Assembly: GCA_036785705.1 (NCBI GenBank)
Contig: JAWUZG010000001.1
Span: 7,874,001-7,938,000 of the forward strand
Source: Acanthornis magna
Lineage: Eukaryota > Chordata > Aves > Passeriformes > Acanthizidae
Reading direction: 5' to 3'
DNA: 64,000 nt
Below are positions 1-23,600 of the stretch, one piece after another. The first letter of the stretch is position 1. Each line of letters begins with the position of its first letter. Below the pieces are notes generated by a model. That model did not search any database. It was given only the letters and a program-made list of their open reading frames with translations, and was not told the origin of the DNA. The position numbers and the translations under genes were made by a program.

Positions 1-2279
1 ATATCTTCTCCCTGTGCCCCGGTATTTCAGACTTTTTTCTCAGCCCTGCCAAGTTTTCTGAGATATCTCTATACAGGCTCACTCTGTGCCAGTTTCATAG
101 ACATTCTTTTCAAGTTCTCACAGCCTGGAGAACTTGTTAAATAGCCCAGTTCATTTCTTAGCATTATATATAACCAAATGCAGCAAATACAGCTTCTGTA
201 AGTTCATCATTTATAGCACAGGCAGCTCATGCTTGCTGTCATTGCAGAATAGGCCCTAGGAACACGGCTGAATGCAGCAATATAGAATATTTGCATTGCC
301 TGTCTTCCTCCAGAACCACATAAGAGCAACCTGGATGTGATTTTTAGAGAAAATAGAAATTTTGGTCACACTTATTTGAATTGCCACTAAACATCACATT
401 TTCTTCCAAAAACCCCAAAGACTTAGCTTACGTTTCCCATAAAATCATTAGCCATTGATAAGCTTGAGATGTTTTGATATAAGCTTTGATTTCAGCTGGA
501 CTTTGTTCTTGTTGTGTGTTGTGGTCCAGATTTAGCTGTTTAAAGTCATCTAGTTCAAGGACTGAAATTATCTTGGTCCCAAAAGCAAAGTGCTTATCTT
601 TGTTCCAGGTCTGCCTGCAAATACATCTTACTGGCACTGAAAAGGCCTTAGCACTTAATTTATAGAACATCTGTTCAGGGGAGGGAGGTAATTTTTTCTT
701 TCTAAAGCATCATTCCAATCTATTTTTGGTATGAAAATCATCTGAAGTCTTTGTAAATGTCAGAGAGAAACAAATCATATCAGCTTTGTGATAAGTTCAA
801 TATGCTGCTATCTTCCTTTATTACGTAAGCACCAAAATTCAGAACTGCCACCTTTTGCATGATAATCAATGAACATTTACCCTCTACATCTAGAGACTCT
901 GAGCTCAAGGCTTCTCCTTGTGGGCCATTCAACCCACAAACTCAGCCTAGGAGGTGGATAGCTGCAATCATTGCATGATATATCATATCTTGAAGCAGAG
1001 AACATTCCAGCTCTTATCTTGCAGCTCAACGAGTGTGTGCCCTGGAGACAAATGCGGGGCACACACGAGAGCGTGACTGGCTTCTGCTGATCCCAGCACT
1101 GCAGGAGGGGATGGGGGTGTAAATGGAGCTGCTGTTTGATGTAGAAGGGCAATTATGCTGCTGTCCTCCTCCCTCCTTCCAGTGAAGGCAATTTTCTAAT
1201 GGTTATTTCCCCCGTTTTTTTGGGTTCTTTTTCTCCATGCCTACTCAATTTCTCTTCTTTTTTTTTCTCCATGCCTACTCAATTTCTCTTTCAGAAAAAA
1301 ATGCAGTGTTTCATTTTTTATCTGTCTCTGACTTTTATAAAGTTTCCATAAACTGCAATTCCTCTTGAGACATAAAGATATAGCACATTCCTAAAATAAA
1401 TTTGTTAAAAATTTTTGTGAAGATGTGTCCTGGGTTTGAATAAAACATACTCCCTGCCAAACAGTGTCTGTCAGAATCCATTTATACTTTTGCAACTATT
1501 GAGTGCAAGTCCCTTTAGTTGTCTGCTTCTACGACTAGGAAGGAATTTTATTTTATAATTATCCCTTGCTGTAGCAGTGTATCAAATGACTCTCTTTTAA
1601 TCATGCTCTTTATTTACAATGTACTCCTAAGCACTTAACTACTGAAAAGAAGTATTTTTAATGAAATAAATTATTTACAATTTTTTTTATTTCACTACAA
1701 AAGGAAGAAATTACAGAATAATGTATTTAAAATAGTTGATATTTTATTCTGTTATGGGTGCCTTCTTCCGCACATATGGGAGATGCATTCACTAGTTATA
1801 TTCACTTTGTCACATTTCTCACTGTGACTTAAAACTAGAAATTTTTTCTTACAAATACATTCAAAAATACATTTAGATATAGATTTCTGCACTGATATCG
1901 TTACAATAAGTTTTAACTTTAAACATCCTTTTAAATTTAATTTTTGATATCATATTACTCTGTCAATATAAAAGCCTTCCTTCCAAGTTGGACTATTTGC
2001 GAATGCTTATGGCAAGATGAAACTGCGCCCTCGTATGCACAAAAGAGAACAAAAAGATGAAAACTCTGTGTATCACAAATAAGTCTAACCTTGGCACTAC
2101 CTAAAGGGAAGTGACCTTGTAAAAGGATGTTTACATGCACAGACGAGTAGACCTACCTGGAAAAAAACCAGCGAAAATGATAAATTTTGCCGCTGCAACT
2201 GATTGTAAACCAAACACATCTTCAAGGAGGTGAAGGGGCACCGCGTGCTGGCACAATATTTACTGAAATTTCTCCTTAG
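1..2279 (+). other. GNAT3: GNAT3 intron 3 (partial)
   Basis: This AT-rich stretch has no recognisable coding exon and ends in the acceptor ctccttag of exon 4. I looked for exon 3 of the gene (the region of the AVIYSNTLQS type in G-alpha proteins) and did not find it, so it should lie to the left. The one structure seen is a short tandem duplication at 1227-1294. That the stretch is intronic is inferred from the phase-0 start of exon 4. Confidence 0.75.
1227..1294. repeat. 34-bp tandem duplication in intron 3
   Basis: The unit containing ctccatgcctactcaatttc occurs twice head to tail with a 34-bp period, separated by a T-run. Both copies are nearly identical, which points to a recent slippage or local duplication event. 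No function is evident. Confidence 0.85.
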
Positions 2280-11843
<9,564 letters not shown>

Positions 11844-11948
11844 CCATTCATTCCCTTGCTCAGAGCCTCAGTCCACTTTCCTCTCTTCGTCTGATGTGCT
11901 GACTAAAATAAAAAAAACAAAAAAACCCCCAAACCTCTAGGTAATAAA
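11844..11948 (+). other. GNAT3: GNAT3 3' UTR with two candidate polyadenylation signals
   Basis: Two AATAAA hexamers follow the stop closely, at 11907-11912 within an A-rich run and at 11943-11948. Either would give a very short 3' UTR of about 80-130 nt. Actual cleavage sites are unknown, and a longer UTR reaching the CR1 fragment at 12129 is possible. Confidence 0.5.
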
Positions 11949-12128
11949 CAATATCAATTAGGCACCCCTTAGCATCAGTTGGAGCCTTGGGTACAGCCTG
12001 AGCTTTGCAGACCAACACAGGCTTTCCATATATCGTAAGAAGATTGAAAAAATTGTTTCTGTTCCACAAAGATGCCAGGTGCTGATAAATCCTACTGGAA
12101 TCAAAGTCACGTTCCTATTTGAATCAAT

Positions 12129-12226
12129 ATCATAGAACCACAGAATTCTTTGGTTTGGAAGAGACCTTAAAGATCATCTAGTTCCAACCCCAGCCATAGT
12201 CAGTGACATCTTCCACTAGACCAGGC
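12129..12226 (-). mobile_element. CR1 LINE 3'-end fragment
   Basis: The sequence catagaaccacagaattctt followed by ggtttggaagagaccttaaa and gatcatctagttccaacccc is the reverse complement of the CR1 3' terminus. The element is severely 5'-truncated, as usual for CR1. It lies about 290 bp after the GNAT3 stop. Confidence 0.9.
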
Positions 12227-12971
12227 AATCAGCACTTCTCAGGAAAATGGGGACACCTCAGCATCCTGTGTCTTCTAGTGATGGGATGAAAAAACATAAT
12301 ATATAACAGACAAATTACTTGGATTTATAACTGAGGCCTAAAGAAAACTATAGCATTAAACAGTATCAATGCATAATTTACATTCTATTTTGTATTTGTG
12401 TTACATGAACAACTAAAAATGACATGCCATTTATTCAACAAACTCCCCAGACTTAGATGGTGTATGACAAAGAGCAGTGCAAATCTGAATGTTTCATTAC
12501 ACTGTTTCATTAGAAGAGCTGAAGGACGTACATAAAAACTGCACACATACAAAACTGACAAATGCTGCTATCCAGTTTGAGAAAAATTAAATGCAGTAAG
12601 ATGGAGGCAAGTTTTGTAAATCTGTAAGAAAAAAAAATTATAAAAACTGTCAGTTCCTGAATACACCACAAAGACAAGTTGAAATATTTTTTGTTTACAA
12701 TTTAAGATTATACTTTTTAAAAGTATAATTAATAATCCTGCAACTCAACAAGAGTAGCAGCAGCAACTTTTACCACTGCGGAGCAGATGTAAACCCACCA
12801 ATTCTCATGGCAAAATCACATCCTTGGGGCTTTGGCACAGAGACCCATTCTCTACACCAAAAACTTGCTAATGCAGAGCTGCTCTCCTTCAATCCTGTTG
12901 AGTTACTGTGACCAACTACTAGAAATGACTGTGACCACTAGAAAATATGTGACTATTTTAAACAGAAACTT
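12227..12971. other. Intergenic, AT-rich, nothing recognised
   Basis: This stretch lies between the CR1 fragment and the solo LTR. It contains short A-runs and no supported gene or regulatory element. Confidence 0.6.
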
Positions 12972-13148
12972 CGTCCTGGTTTCAGCTGGGATAGGGTTAA
13001 TTTTCTTCCTAGTAGCTGTCACAGCGCTGAGTCTCGCATTTAGTGTAAGAATAATGTTGATAGCACACTGATGGTTTAGTTGCTGCTCAGCAGCGCTGAT
13101 CCTCCATCAAGGATTTTTAGTGCCCTCGAGCAGGAGCATGGCCAGGAC

Positions 13149-13208
13149 AGCTGAGCTGAGCTGAGCTGAACTGAACTGAGCTGAGCTGAGCTGAGCTGAG
13201 CTGAGCTG
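13149..13208. repeat. GAGCT minisatellite inside the LTR
   Basis: About 12 pentamer units of GAGCT type are present, with two GAACT variants in the middle. It is an expansion within the solo LTR. Confidence 0.95.
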
Positions 13209-13337
13209 GCCAAAGGGCTATTCCAGAACACAGAGCATCATGCCCAGCAAAGACATTATGGGGGAATTAGCCAAAAAGGGCTGATCACTGCTCAGGGGCA
13301 GGCTGGAAATGGCTTAGCAGGTAGTGAGCAGCTGCAC

Positions 13338-13411
13338 TGAGCATCCCTTGCTTTTCCTAGATTTTATTCCTCTCTGAGCATCCCTTGCTTTTCCTAGGTT
13401 TTATTCCTCTC
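13338..13411. repeat. 37-bp tandem duplication inside the LTR
   Basis: The unit beginning tgagcatcccttgcttttcc is present twice head to tail, with one clear mismatch (agatt versus aggtt). It was probably generated after insertion. Confidence 0.93.
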
Positions 13412-14239
13412 TCTCTTTTTCATTTTCCTTACTATTAGTATTGTTACTGTTATGGCTATTATTATTATTGCATTTTACTTTTTTTCATTTAATAAACTGT
13501 TCTAATATCAACCCACTGGCTTTGCCTTTTCCTCATTCTCTTCCCCGTCCCACTACAGGGTTTGGTGTGTGTGAGCAAGCGGCTGTGTGGTTCTTAGTTG
13601 CCAGCTGATGTTAGAGCATGACAGAGTACTAAAAATATTCAACTGAATTTTGAAATTTGGTCTTGAAATAACACGTTTTAAATATAATCATTGATGAAAG
13701 GTTTCTTTCTGCCTTTTTGTTTTTTAAATATATTTCAACCTAATTTTCACCATAGACTCCCTGCATTCTGGTTAATCTAATTAGAATAGGAAACTTGGCC
13801 ACTGAAAAACAGCATCCTGCAAGCTGTCCACATGACCAGGGTCATCAGGATGTGTAGATCTCCCAGTAGAAGTGGGGAGTGAAGAGCTAAAATACATTTT
13901 ATATTGCCTGGACTACTGCTGCTGCCTGACTTGTAGTGCTTCACTTGATTAATTTCTTGTTTGTATTGAAATTGACGGACTTCCAGTGGTAAGGAGTCTG
14001 GATTCATTTCCAGCAATAAGTCTAATTTAAAATGAATAATTTGAACTATGGTAACATCAACATTAATTCCTGATGCCTCAGTAGTATAACAAAAGCCAAG
14101 GCCTTTAAGAAAGAAATCCATGAATAAACATATTTCAAACATATTCTTCAAGCAAATGCCCAAGAAGTCAAACAGGCTTTACAGCACAGCCTCAAAGGCG
14201 ATAGAGGTAAAACTGCTCAGACTGGGTTTCCAGCTCACA

Positions 14240-14660
14240 TGGAAGAATTTTGGGAGGCCCAAGTGTGCCCAGTGACAGGAGGGAGCTTTCAGCTTGTGAT
14301 CCTCCAGGAGAAGGGGCTGCAGGCAGTGTCACCAGGGGGCTGAGGGACAGCTCCTGCAGCTCCATCTCCGGTGACGCCGCGGGGAGCTGGGCTGGGATGG
14401 TGCCTGTGCCCAGGGCTGTGTGCAGAGTGCTGCAGGGATCAAACCTGCATCCCAAATAATCCCATTCCAGGGGCTGCTGCTGCCACCCATGGCCCCAGGG
14501 CAGGCAGGGGCTGTGGCACTCAGCCTCTGATCCCCCTCATTTCTCCAACAGACAGACACTGAGGAGGCAGGGAAAGGACCAAGGGTGACAGCACGGGGTG
14601 ACATCCAGGTCCCCTGCACCTGCTGGGGCTGGGTGACCCCAGAGAGTGAGCAGGATCACT
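14240..14660. other. GC-rich patch in intergenic DNA
   Basis: The stretch is much richer in G and C than its surroundings and includes a small CpG group near 14368-14380 (tccggtgacgccgcggggag). Several overlapping short open frames on both strands reflect composition and not genes. It may be an unrecognised repeat or a weak regulatory island. Confidence 0.35.
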
Positions 14661-17600
14661 TTCTCCTCAAGCCTGGCTGATCCTTTAAGATAATTGAGCA
14701 TTTCTGAACACACCTTGCGGAGTCACTGAGCTCCTGGATCCAGACACCAACCCGTGCTCACCAAACCTGCACTGACACCCAGCTAACGCCTGACCCTACA
14801 GATCACTGAGTAACCTGAATTTGGCCTAAATTCCCTGAAAGGGCCAAAAGGCGAGGGCTGAGGAGGACTACAATGAGCAGGCCCTACCTGGAGGACAGAA
14901 AGAAGAGTGAAGACTGTGATATCTGCCATGGGTGTTTAGTACGTGGTGACTTTTTATCCTTTTCTCTCTCTGTACACACATTTTTGTTGAAAGCGGGAAT
15001 TTTTCTCAAGAAATCTTTGGGACCAGATGGAAAGATGAAACATGAATTCCATAGGAAAGACAGCCAGAGGTTTCTGAAAATCTTCCCAGGAATGTGTCTG
15101 CACTAGAAAAGGCACTAAGTATTAGAAACCATCCCAATCCCGAACTCTAATTGCAATTTTTGCCTTAGCTATAAATTAAGTTGATCCCATAAGCTGAGGA
15201 TGATGAAGAAAGGTGTCTCCAACAGTCTGAAAGCTGCTCCATGCACACAAGCTGTACTGGGGGCAAACTGGCCAGAAAAGCCACTCAAGAAACACCCAAA
15301 ATTTATTTTTCTCACTGAGGATTATGAGAAGATTTTCTACATTGGCCGTAAGAGCAAACTGATGAGGAAAGGTCATGCTCCTTCTCAACTCTGAGTCAGC
15401 CACTTGTCCTAATAGGTTGAATTAAAATCTCTGCAGTCCATTCTTTCATCCACTGGGACATATAAATCTGATTAGTGTGAATGAAAGTAGCAAGACACTC
15501 AGAAAAGGTAATAGAATGTGTACCCATACCATGCATTACATGTTCTGAAACCACTTTCTGTAACATTGTAGAAAACCTGCCATAAATACAGCCCTTTTCT
15601 GAAACATTTTAAAGGCATAGGAATGACATATAAATCACAGGACAGTGGGACTCTGGTGATGGGCATTGTGAAAGCTTCTTATCCTTGCTACAGCCATTAA
15701 AAACAAATCACAAATTCTGAAGTATCACATTTGAGGATCCTCTGAGGCCTGAGATCAAAGGGCACTTACACGCTGAACACACATTGATCAAACCTGTTAA
15801 CTGTGTTTACCCTTGAGTGCAAATCCTGTCCACACAGGAGCAGGGAGCTGTAAAATTAAATTATTCAGCTACAAGATGTATTCACATGAGATTTTACTCA
15901 AAAGATACTAAACTACAATTTGCTACCTAGTAGGACTGTTCAGTGGGTGGTTTTGTGATGGCAAGATGTGTAGAGAGGAGTGAGATAGACTGATACTCTA
16001 TTTAGTTTATGAGGGGAAAGAACATAGTAGATCTGAGGATATTTTTGTAAGTTGGTGTGTTGATTGAAGCTGTGCCGAAGAGCTGAAGCTTAAGGGGACA
16101 CCATGTTCATTCCAGTTAAAAATAGAGATTTGCAAAAAGGAAACCTTAATGTCTCTCTTAAGTGTATTTTTCCCCTGTAAAATAGGCAGTTAGTTTGGTT
16201 TATGATCTACACCCTTTCCTTGTTTTTATTTTACATAGGATCAACAATGACACTGTTGAATAATGTGTCTTTTTGTTTACTCTAATGTATTTCAACTCAG
16301 TGTGTAGAAAAAAGAACAGTTAGAAAAAAACAGGGATTCTTCCATCATTAAAAAAAAAGGAAGCCATTAGTTAAATAGAGGCAGCAAGTAGAACTTTCAT
16401 GAAGGTAAAATGACATCTTGATCTTTATAACATACTTTACACCTCTTCTTTGGAATAAACAATCAGTTTCTTTAGTGCTCTTTTTCAGCCAGTGTTTTTC
16501 ATACTCTAAGTCATCTGAATTTCTAAATAAATCTCCCTCTGAAAAGCCACATGAGGTAGAGAAAATACTTGTACAACAGTTTTGGGGCTTCAGAGAAAAG
16601 GAACTACAGAAAGAAGGTTGAAGTGTACTCAGAGGAAAGGGAATTGAATGAAGGACAGGTACATCAGACTAGACAATACCCATTTTCTCCCTTTCAAAAC
16701 AGTTTGGGGGGTTTTTTTGCTTTTAAATTTTGTATATTATAACAGGAAAGTTTCAAAGTTCAGAAAAAAAAAACTGTTCTGTTGAAATAGATTATTTCGA
16801 TAGATCCTAAATATTTCCCTTGTCAGGTGTGAAGATACACCAGCACCTGTTAAAAACAGAAAGAAAAATAAAGGCTGGAAATCTCAGAACCTTCCTGATG
16901 GGGAATGCTCACTCTTTGCCCAGCTCTAGGCAGCAGCATTTCTTTTCTCAGGGTTGGTTTGTACAGCAGTGTTTTCCTCAGTCTGACTCTGCACCAGCAG
17001 AGAGCAGTAGCAGCCCCATCATTAAGGGCTAGAGGCTGCCAGATGTGTGGGTTTTGTTTGATTTTGGGACACCGTGGGGTCTGTGGGCACTGACAGGTGG
17101 CACCCAGAATACTCTCAGAATCAGATCTACTGGCTGTGCCTCAGTTCTCCCAGCTCAGGGGCTGTGCTGCACATGGATGGGTATTTTGCTGTTCTTTTTA
17201 TATTTTTCTTCAGGTTGAGAAGAACAGTGAGGAATTTTGCCCACAATATTTGCTTAAACTTACCATGTCTGAGCTCACCAGTATGAAGGAGCTGCTCTTT
17301 TCCCCTTTCAATATTTAATATGCAGTTCCTTTTAACTTCTGCTTACTGAGTTTAGGTTTATTAAATTTTCATCCATAAAACAGTGTTTATACACATATAC
17401 GTTCGTGTTTATATTATAACAAGATTTCTACCTTTTATAAAGACTGTTCAAGCAAACACAGACTTTCTAGTTCCACCAGGCCCCAGTAAATGCCTGTTTA
17501 CATTATTCCTGTGATCTGTAACAACGGAGAGCCCAGCTGATCCCCTACAGATTTACAAGCCCAATGAACCCTTGAGGTTAAGATATCAAACATCCACTTG

Positions 17601-20600
17601 CTAATTGTGACATTAATCTCACACTGTCTGCTGCTGAGATGTTATTGCTGTACCAGTGCCACGTTGCCATTTAAAGTCATTTCATCCTGTAGTGCAAGTC
17701 ATGTGGCTCTGTCTGCTGGTACAGATCCAACAGATGGATTGAGAAGGAGTGAGAAGTAGAAAGCAAAATGCAAAGAGGCTTGTTGATTTTAAAATAAGGC
17801 ATATTCAGAGGTTGCCTTTGCTGTTAGATTTCTTGCTTCTTAAGGACCTAAAATAAGGTGGGGGCTCTTGTATCCAGGCAGTTCACACAGACATCCAGGC
17901 CTGGGTGCTGGGGAATGCTGCAGTTTACACAGGACAAGGGGATTTAGACACAGAGAAGCAGCTCTCGAAGCAAAACTCACTCCCCTGAGTGTAGTGGTGA
18001 AGGTCCCTCCAAAGTGAGAGTGAGTATGAGCTGCCAAGAGCCAGCATGCGGCAGGAGGAGCTCAGGGCAGTCAATAGGAAATCCTGTAGAGACGGTTTTG
18101 CTGCAGAGAGATTGACTTTTCTAAACATAAGTGGGAATCCAGACACCTCTTTGAAGGAGAATCTGATACTGAAAAAGACCTTGCTACATAGGTCTTTTGT
18201 AGAAGGACTCAAGCACTTTGCTGGGAGTATTTAGCACTTGATAGAACTGGAACCTGAAACGTGACTTTCTTCATAAACGGGTTCTGCAATAAGAATGGTA
18301 TATAATAGGATTTGTGAAAATAAGCAAAATTACCAAAAGTTTGAATGTATCTTAATGTTTCCATTTCATTCACTGAATGCTAAAATCAAATAACATCCAC
18401 CTAATGGCAGAGAACAGCAACATATCTTGGAATTTTTATATACAACCAAGATAAGTACCCTGAGTGGTCCTAAAGACAATCTTGAGAAAAGGTATTACAG
18501 AGAACACATTTCTGAGGCAACAGAACATGTGCTATCTTTAAAGATTATTGCAAGAATATTTTCATTACTAAAAAAAAAGGCTTATATACACTTTTTAAGT
18601 GGAAGTCAATATATCAAATTCTGACACGCATGAGGCCAAGAGAAGAAAAATAGGAAAGCTGCAGCCCATTCTAGGGAAGCAGCTGCTTTCAACTGGAATT
18701 GAGTGAGAGTTTTCATGAGTGAAAAAATGTTAGACAAGAAAAAGCTTCCATTTAGCATCTTGTAAAAGGTTCAGCCTGTTCTGTCTCTCGTTCTCCCTCT
18801 CTTTGGATAGTTTATTGGCAAGTGGATCTTTCCTGCTCAGGTTAAAGCTGAAAAAGGTCAGATTTTTTTAGTTAATAGAGTAATGGATTCTTCTTGTTAG
18901 TCTACCCTGCTTAGCTTTTACCTCCTCAAGGTTTCAGTGTTATATAGTATTGTACAGTACAAAAGAATAATGTTAATGTAATCAGTGCTGTGGAATGGGA
19001 TTAATAACGACTGTTCAATCTGGCAGGATGAAACAGAGGGTTCCTCATGAATAGGAGAGATTCAGTGTTGCTAACAGCGAGTTTTCCTTCCCCAGGTTCA
19101 TTAGCTTCACTTTCTTCCTCTGAGGAAAGTGATTTGCAGGGAAACATTCTACACTTTGGCAATTTTGTTTGATGAGAGGAAAAAGACGCCATGTACTGAG
19201 GGCCAATCTTGCCTACAGCAGTTCCCAGAGAAACCTGCAGCCTTCAGTGACTCTGATTTGCATCTCCACTTCATTTTTCCCAAGCTCTGTATGAACATTT
19301 TCCAGTAACCCTTTGTGTTTTCTGAGCAGGGTCCAGGTCAGCAACATCAACTGAACACCAACACAAAGAAGCTCAAGTACAGCATTAGGATAGCATTTCC
19401 CCCCATACCTTGTGACAATCCAAAAGCTTTTAGACCTTCTGGAAAGGACTTTTTTTCCCATTTTTATAGGGGCTAGATGACCTGGATAATTTTGCTGACT
19501 GTAATCATCTGATTATGGTTGGCTATACCTAGCACTGATTATAGAGTCTCTGGAAATTATGTAACTCTAACTTTGACCTCTCTGCAGGCTAGCTGACTAA
19601 AAGGGAGGTGAAGATGTTTGGCCAGGTCTCTCTGGAAAAGAAATGGCTGAAGCAAATTTTTCCCACGAGATGAAGCTCTGTCACTGGACATACATCCAGA
19701 AGAGTGATGTGCCAAAATGTGCTTGTGTGCATACATGCAAGCATCTTTATATGAGAATATGGAAAGTTTAAGGGTTGCTTTTGATATATTCAATTCCACA
19801 GAGCTCTTCTGGGGGTAAAAAATTCCCAATCGCTCCATCTGTATTCAATATATATTTTCTCCCAAACAATTCTGAAGTGCAACATACCATTTTCTGCAGC
19901 TACAAAAAATACAGCACAGCTAGGAGGCTGCTAACCCAGCAGCATATACAACATGAAGCTTTAAATCATAATCATCTGAAAGCTTTTCTTAGCTGTAGCA
20001 AAGTGTTTCTTGTGCTTCTAGTAACCTATAATAAGGATTCAAACTTTATCCCTCAAAATTGTAGAGCAGGCATTTAAAGAGATAAAGCCATCATTTGCTG
20101 TAGAACTTTCTATTTAAAAGAACGGCACAGATACATGTTTATCTTCCAGCTCCCTGAAGACTGGCGTTTTGTGTGAACTTGGGAGAGGTATTGTTTATGA
20201 GTTTGTCTAGCTGCTGCTATAAACAATCTTTATGTAATAACTGTGAGGTATGTGGGGTTCTCCTTCAGAAAGCAGCACAGGCCAGGACTTTGTCTGGGAG
20301 GGCGGGGAAGGGCTATGGGTGATCTTTATTCCTGGAAACTGACGGGTTTTGAGATGTCAAGATGACACTGTTCTCCCTCCTCCCTCCCTCCCAGGCTCTT
20401 CAAAGGTTCCCTGCCATTACAGTGTCTGCCCACAGCAACATTCATCACGATACAGACTTAGTGGCTGAGCAGAGCATCTGATAAATTCAGCCTCCTTCTG
20501 GCTACAAAGAGACAGCTCACAGCTCAGGAGCACAGGGGAATGGTAAAGGTGGTGACTGAAGAAATATCTCCCTTCAAAAGGAAAAGCAAAAACCTAGGAA

Positions 20601-23600
20601 AGACATTTCTCCTTCCTCCTCATTTCTCCTGAGGGCACACGAGTTCTGTATAAGAGGCAATGGAAGTAGCTCAGCTCTTCAGGAGCAGTGTTACACTCCA
20701 TCTCTTGAAAACTCCATCAGAGGAGGGAGCCTGGGGCTGGGGACTGAGCCTGTGGGGGCCACAGGCCACCTGAGCATGGCCACTCAGGAGGGTCTGGGTC
20801 ACAGAGCAGTCCTTCAGCTGATCTTCACAGCCTGACACAAGAGAAGGCTTCCACAGGAGGGCTCCTCCGCCGCAGCCTCTGGGAGCTAATTTTAAAGGAC
20901 TGATTCAATTGTGTTTATTCTGATATAGGAAACAAAAATAGCTGCCAAATGTCTTCATCAAGGCTCCCTTCAGGTGTAGCACTGGGATAAGGTTAGCCAC
21001 GTTCGGAATTCCTTAGAAAAATGTCTTTGACACAGAGGAGACTGCTGAAGGGAGAGAGGCATCTCCGGCTAATTGTCCCTCTGTTTCAGTGAAGAACAGT
21101 AATTTTACCATCGTTATTTTTAAGAACAGGAGACTCTCCATATGTTTGCTAAGGTGTCTTTCCTTTAGTGATTCCTGGAGTCCATGCCTCACAATAACAC
21201 AGGATTTTATTTTAGACTTCAGGAACGACATAAGAGTGATGTCTTGGGTAACCTTTCCTCAGCTGATGTGATCCCTTATCCCAGAGCACTGGTCACTGCC
21301 TGTCCTTGTGTTGCAATGACCTGATCTTTTAAATCCAAGCAGAACCACAAGAATTCGCAAGAGGTTTTATAAGTACAACATCTTTCATCTCCCCTAACAG
21401 TTGCTACCAATAAAAATAGTTGGAGGTTTTTTCGTGAGTCCAGATGAGCAAGAATTGCAAAGGTACATCAGTAGCACCGATCTGTAGCTCCATGGAGCTG
21501 AGAGAAGAGTATTTTCATGGCAAAAGACTGACATATCATTTGTCTAAAGGCAAGATGATTATGCACTTTTACTGTAGCCTGGGGTGTTTAGGTTGTAGAG
21601 GAGCAGATTTTAAAAGTGCACGCTAATCCTGCCTGCTCATGGGAGGATGGTGATCAACAGCTTCTCCCAAAAAAATACTTTCCCTGAGTCTACTTAGAAT
21701 TCCCTTAACATCAGGGAGGGATGTAGGGAGACAGTGAAAGTCCAGGTTAGTACACGCTCCAGTGCCCAGAAACCCCAGCATAAATCTCAGCGGTTCTGGG
21801 ATCACAACATAAACCATAATGGTGTGGAAGCTGGCTCTGAAGGGCAGACAGACAGTCTGAGCTGGAAGTGCTTTTGACTGATACCAGTAATCAGTGCTAT
21901 TCCTGTCCGTGATTATACCCAGTGCTGCCATTACCAAAGGCAGCATCTATCAAAAATATTTTTAAATTCCTGATTTAGACTATTGCAGCTGGAAACATTT
22001 TAAGCAATCAATGCTTCTCCGTCTACAGTTTAAGTCTGAGAATGGAAGTTGTTTGTCAAAAGAATTTCAGGATTTCAATGTTTGACTTGATTCTGATAGG
22101 AATCAGTGCTCCAGATTTTTCCTTGAAGATAAGTCTCAAAAGCACAGAAACAAAAAGCTGGAACCATTCTCAATGTTTACTTTTAGAAAAACTGAAATAC
22201 TTTCATACTGGCTTTGTAAGATATGTTTTTTTGGGTAGTTAAAAGAAAAATAATTCTTAGGAACTAAACAGAAATCAAAATGTCTTGCTCTGACCCTGTC
22301 CATATAAAATTACATTACTGTAATCTTTTCCATTGGAGGAACTCTGGAGAGATCAATCTGATTTTACAATGTGTTTTAGATCCAGTTGAAAGCATATTCA
22401 GATGCAAATTCAGTCCATCAAAATTGCTCTCAGCAGTTCTACTTGGGATACAAAAGTTCATCTAATTGGCATCCACCAGGATGCTTATTTGCTCATTCAA
22501 GATGAGAGACCAATTTACAAAGCAAAATTACATCCTCTGCGTAGAATAGGAACCCTGACATGACACTCAGCTTTTCAATAAGTATTTTCAATGCAAATAA
22601 GGTTTCAAAGGACTGTTCTGAGAAAAAAGAAAAACTCACAAAGAAGTGAACAAGCTCCTTCCTGTCTCATTCTTAAAGTATACAGTATGACAGTTTGAAT
22701 TACTAATATGAAGTATGAAGAAAAAATATATTTTAGAACTTTACGGGACCTTTACACATTACCTCTCTATCTCTATTTGTTGAAGAGGCAAACAAAGCGT
22801 TGTTGGTAGCTTCATTCATTTTGAAATGTGAATGGAGGTGAGAGGGCTCTCCCCTGTTACCCTGGGCAGCAGCAGAGCAGGGGCTGACTGAGGAAAAACT
22901 TTAATCAAAGCACGGTCAAGGCAGCATAACTTATTGTGAGCATTCTTTGGATGAGTTTTACATCATACAAAATGTGAATTAAGCATCAGTTACACGATGA
23001 CTTGCGATTACTTTGTCACTTATGGTAGGTGTCTCTCTGTGTGTGACAGACCTAGTGCTGCAAGCAGCATGGCTAAGTATCTTACATTTAAGTGGCATTT
23101 GCAATAAAAATAAAGCAGACAATGCTTTTGTGGGAGGGGGTACTCAGCTGTCAGAAGCACTTCTTAGTTGCTACATCACACTTAACCTTGTTGCTATACT
23201 TAAAGAACCATTCCTTATATAAATACCCTATGAATACCACAGACATCAGCTCGTTCCCATCGTCACAGAGAGACTCAAAGCAATGCATAAACAGAGCAGA
23301 AAGTAGACTGGAGAATGAGGTGTTGGATCCATGATAAATCTCCATGCTCTCCTTCTTGGCACACTGGCATTTTTAGAAGACTTCATGCTAGCTGAGATAA
23401 AGTCCATATTTTGTTGATGGGAGAAAAAAAGAGTTACTATTTCTTCTTCCTTAGAAGACATTCAGACGCTGTGCTGACAGGCATAATAGAAATGCCCACA
23501 TAGATTAGAGCAAGAGAAAGAGAGAAAGACTGCAGAGCTTGAGCTCTGCAAATAATCATAACATAATAGGAATATTAGATCACCGCAAATTTTTTCTCTC

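Larger units (their letters stand above)
12972..13623 (+). mobile_element. Solo LTR of a songbird ERVL-type endogenous retrovirus
   Basis: The left end (gtcctggtttcagctgggat, then agggttaattttcttcctag) and right end (cggctgtgtggttcttagtt and a terminal CA) match the abundant passerine ERVL-like LTR family as I remember it. A polyadenylation signal, aataaa, lies near 13490 after a run of att repeats. No internal retroviral genes flank it, so it is a solo LTR. The expected initial TG has decayed to CG, and I could not see a convincing target-site duplication, so the copy is old or rearranged. It carries a GAGCT minisatellite and a 37-bp duplication inside. Confidence 0.85.

Noticed and set aside
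14192..14619. Cluster of overlapping open frames in the GC-rich patch
   Set aside because: High GC lowers stop frequency on all frames; no domain, splice site or start context supports a gene.
17217..17318. Exon-like segment after tttttcttcag
   Set aside because: The short translation is not recognisable and there is no partner exon nearby.
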